From contig JABDJW010000220.1 of the NCBI GenBank assembly GCA_013002375.1, forward strand, positions 1 through 6,281: DNA of 6,281 bases, written 5' to 3'. Position numbers and translations under genes: made by a program. The stretch is from Acidimicrobiales bacterium. Lineage in GTDB: Bacteria; Actinomycetota; Acidimicrobiia; Acidimicrobiales; SHLQ01. Below, one piece after another: positions 6,253 through 6,281 of this stretch; positions within the stretch are counted from its first letter, which is position 1, and each line of letters opens with the position of its first letter. The notes below the pieces were generated by a model. It ran no database searches. It was not told the origin of the DNA and saw nothing but the letters and a program-made list of their open reading frames with translations.

Positions 6253-6281
6253 CGGACTACTCGAAGGCACCAGCCTACAGG

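Overview
The window is GC-rich, gene-dense chromosomal DNA. GTG is used as a start codon in three of the six genes, and short overlaps or tiny gaps separate neighbours. Together with the gene families (a Tat-type lipoprotein amidohydrolase, a FadD-like acyl-CoA ligase, YjbR, VTT/DedA, LemA) this points to an actinomycete-like organism, possibly of the Acidimicrobiia. The taxon is an inference from style and families, not from a marker gene. No rRNA, tRNA, CRISPR array, insertion sequence or phage gene was recognised.

Layout. The left arm (about 1-2621, minus strand) is one compact set of three genes. A four-helix membrane protein joins a GIDE-like domain to a LemA domain (2621 to 1149). It is followed, with a 1-nt TAGTG stop/start overlap, by a VTT/TVP38 (DedA-superfamily) membrane protein (1149 to 493). 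After 9 nt comes an alpha/beta hydrolase (483 to beyond the left edge, so its C-terminus is missing). The divergent gap 2622-2743 holds a 16-bp tandem repeat that runs into the start of the next gene, and it presumably carries the promoters of both arms. It is the longest stretch without a gene, so there is no unexplained gap over 300 nt.

The right arm begins with a plus-strand Tat-exported lipoprotein amidohydrolase (2744-4267). It converges with a minus-strand pair: an AMP-forming acyl-CoA synthetase (6235 to 4682) and a small MmcQ/YjbR-family protein (4677 to 4264). The two convergent stop codons are the same CTAG tetranucleotide read on both strands.

How the genes may work together. The GIDE-LemA protein and the VTT protein look translationally coupled and are both integral membrane proteins, so a shared role in membrane or envelope lipid homeostasis is the best guess. 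The fatty-acid ligase and YjbR pair is probably a metabolic unit, and the amidohydrolase acts outside the membrane on an unknown substrate. The two most interesting items are the GIDE-LemA/VTT membrane module and the 16-bp repeat. Each complete consensus repeat unit carries its own AGGA, a start-Leu-stop mini-ORF and an overlapping second ATG.
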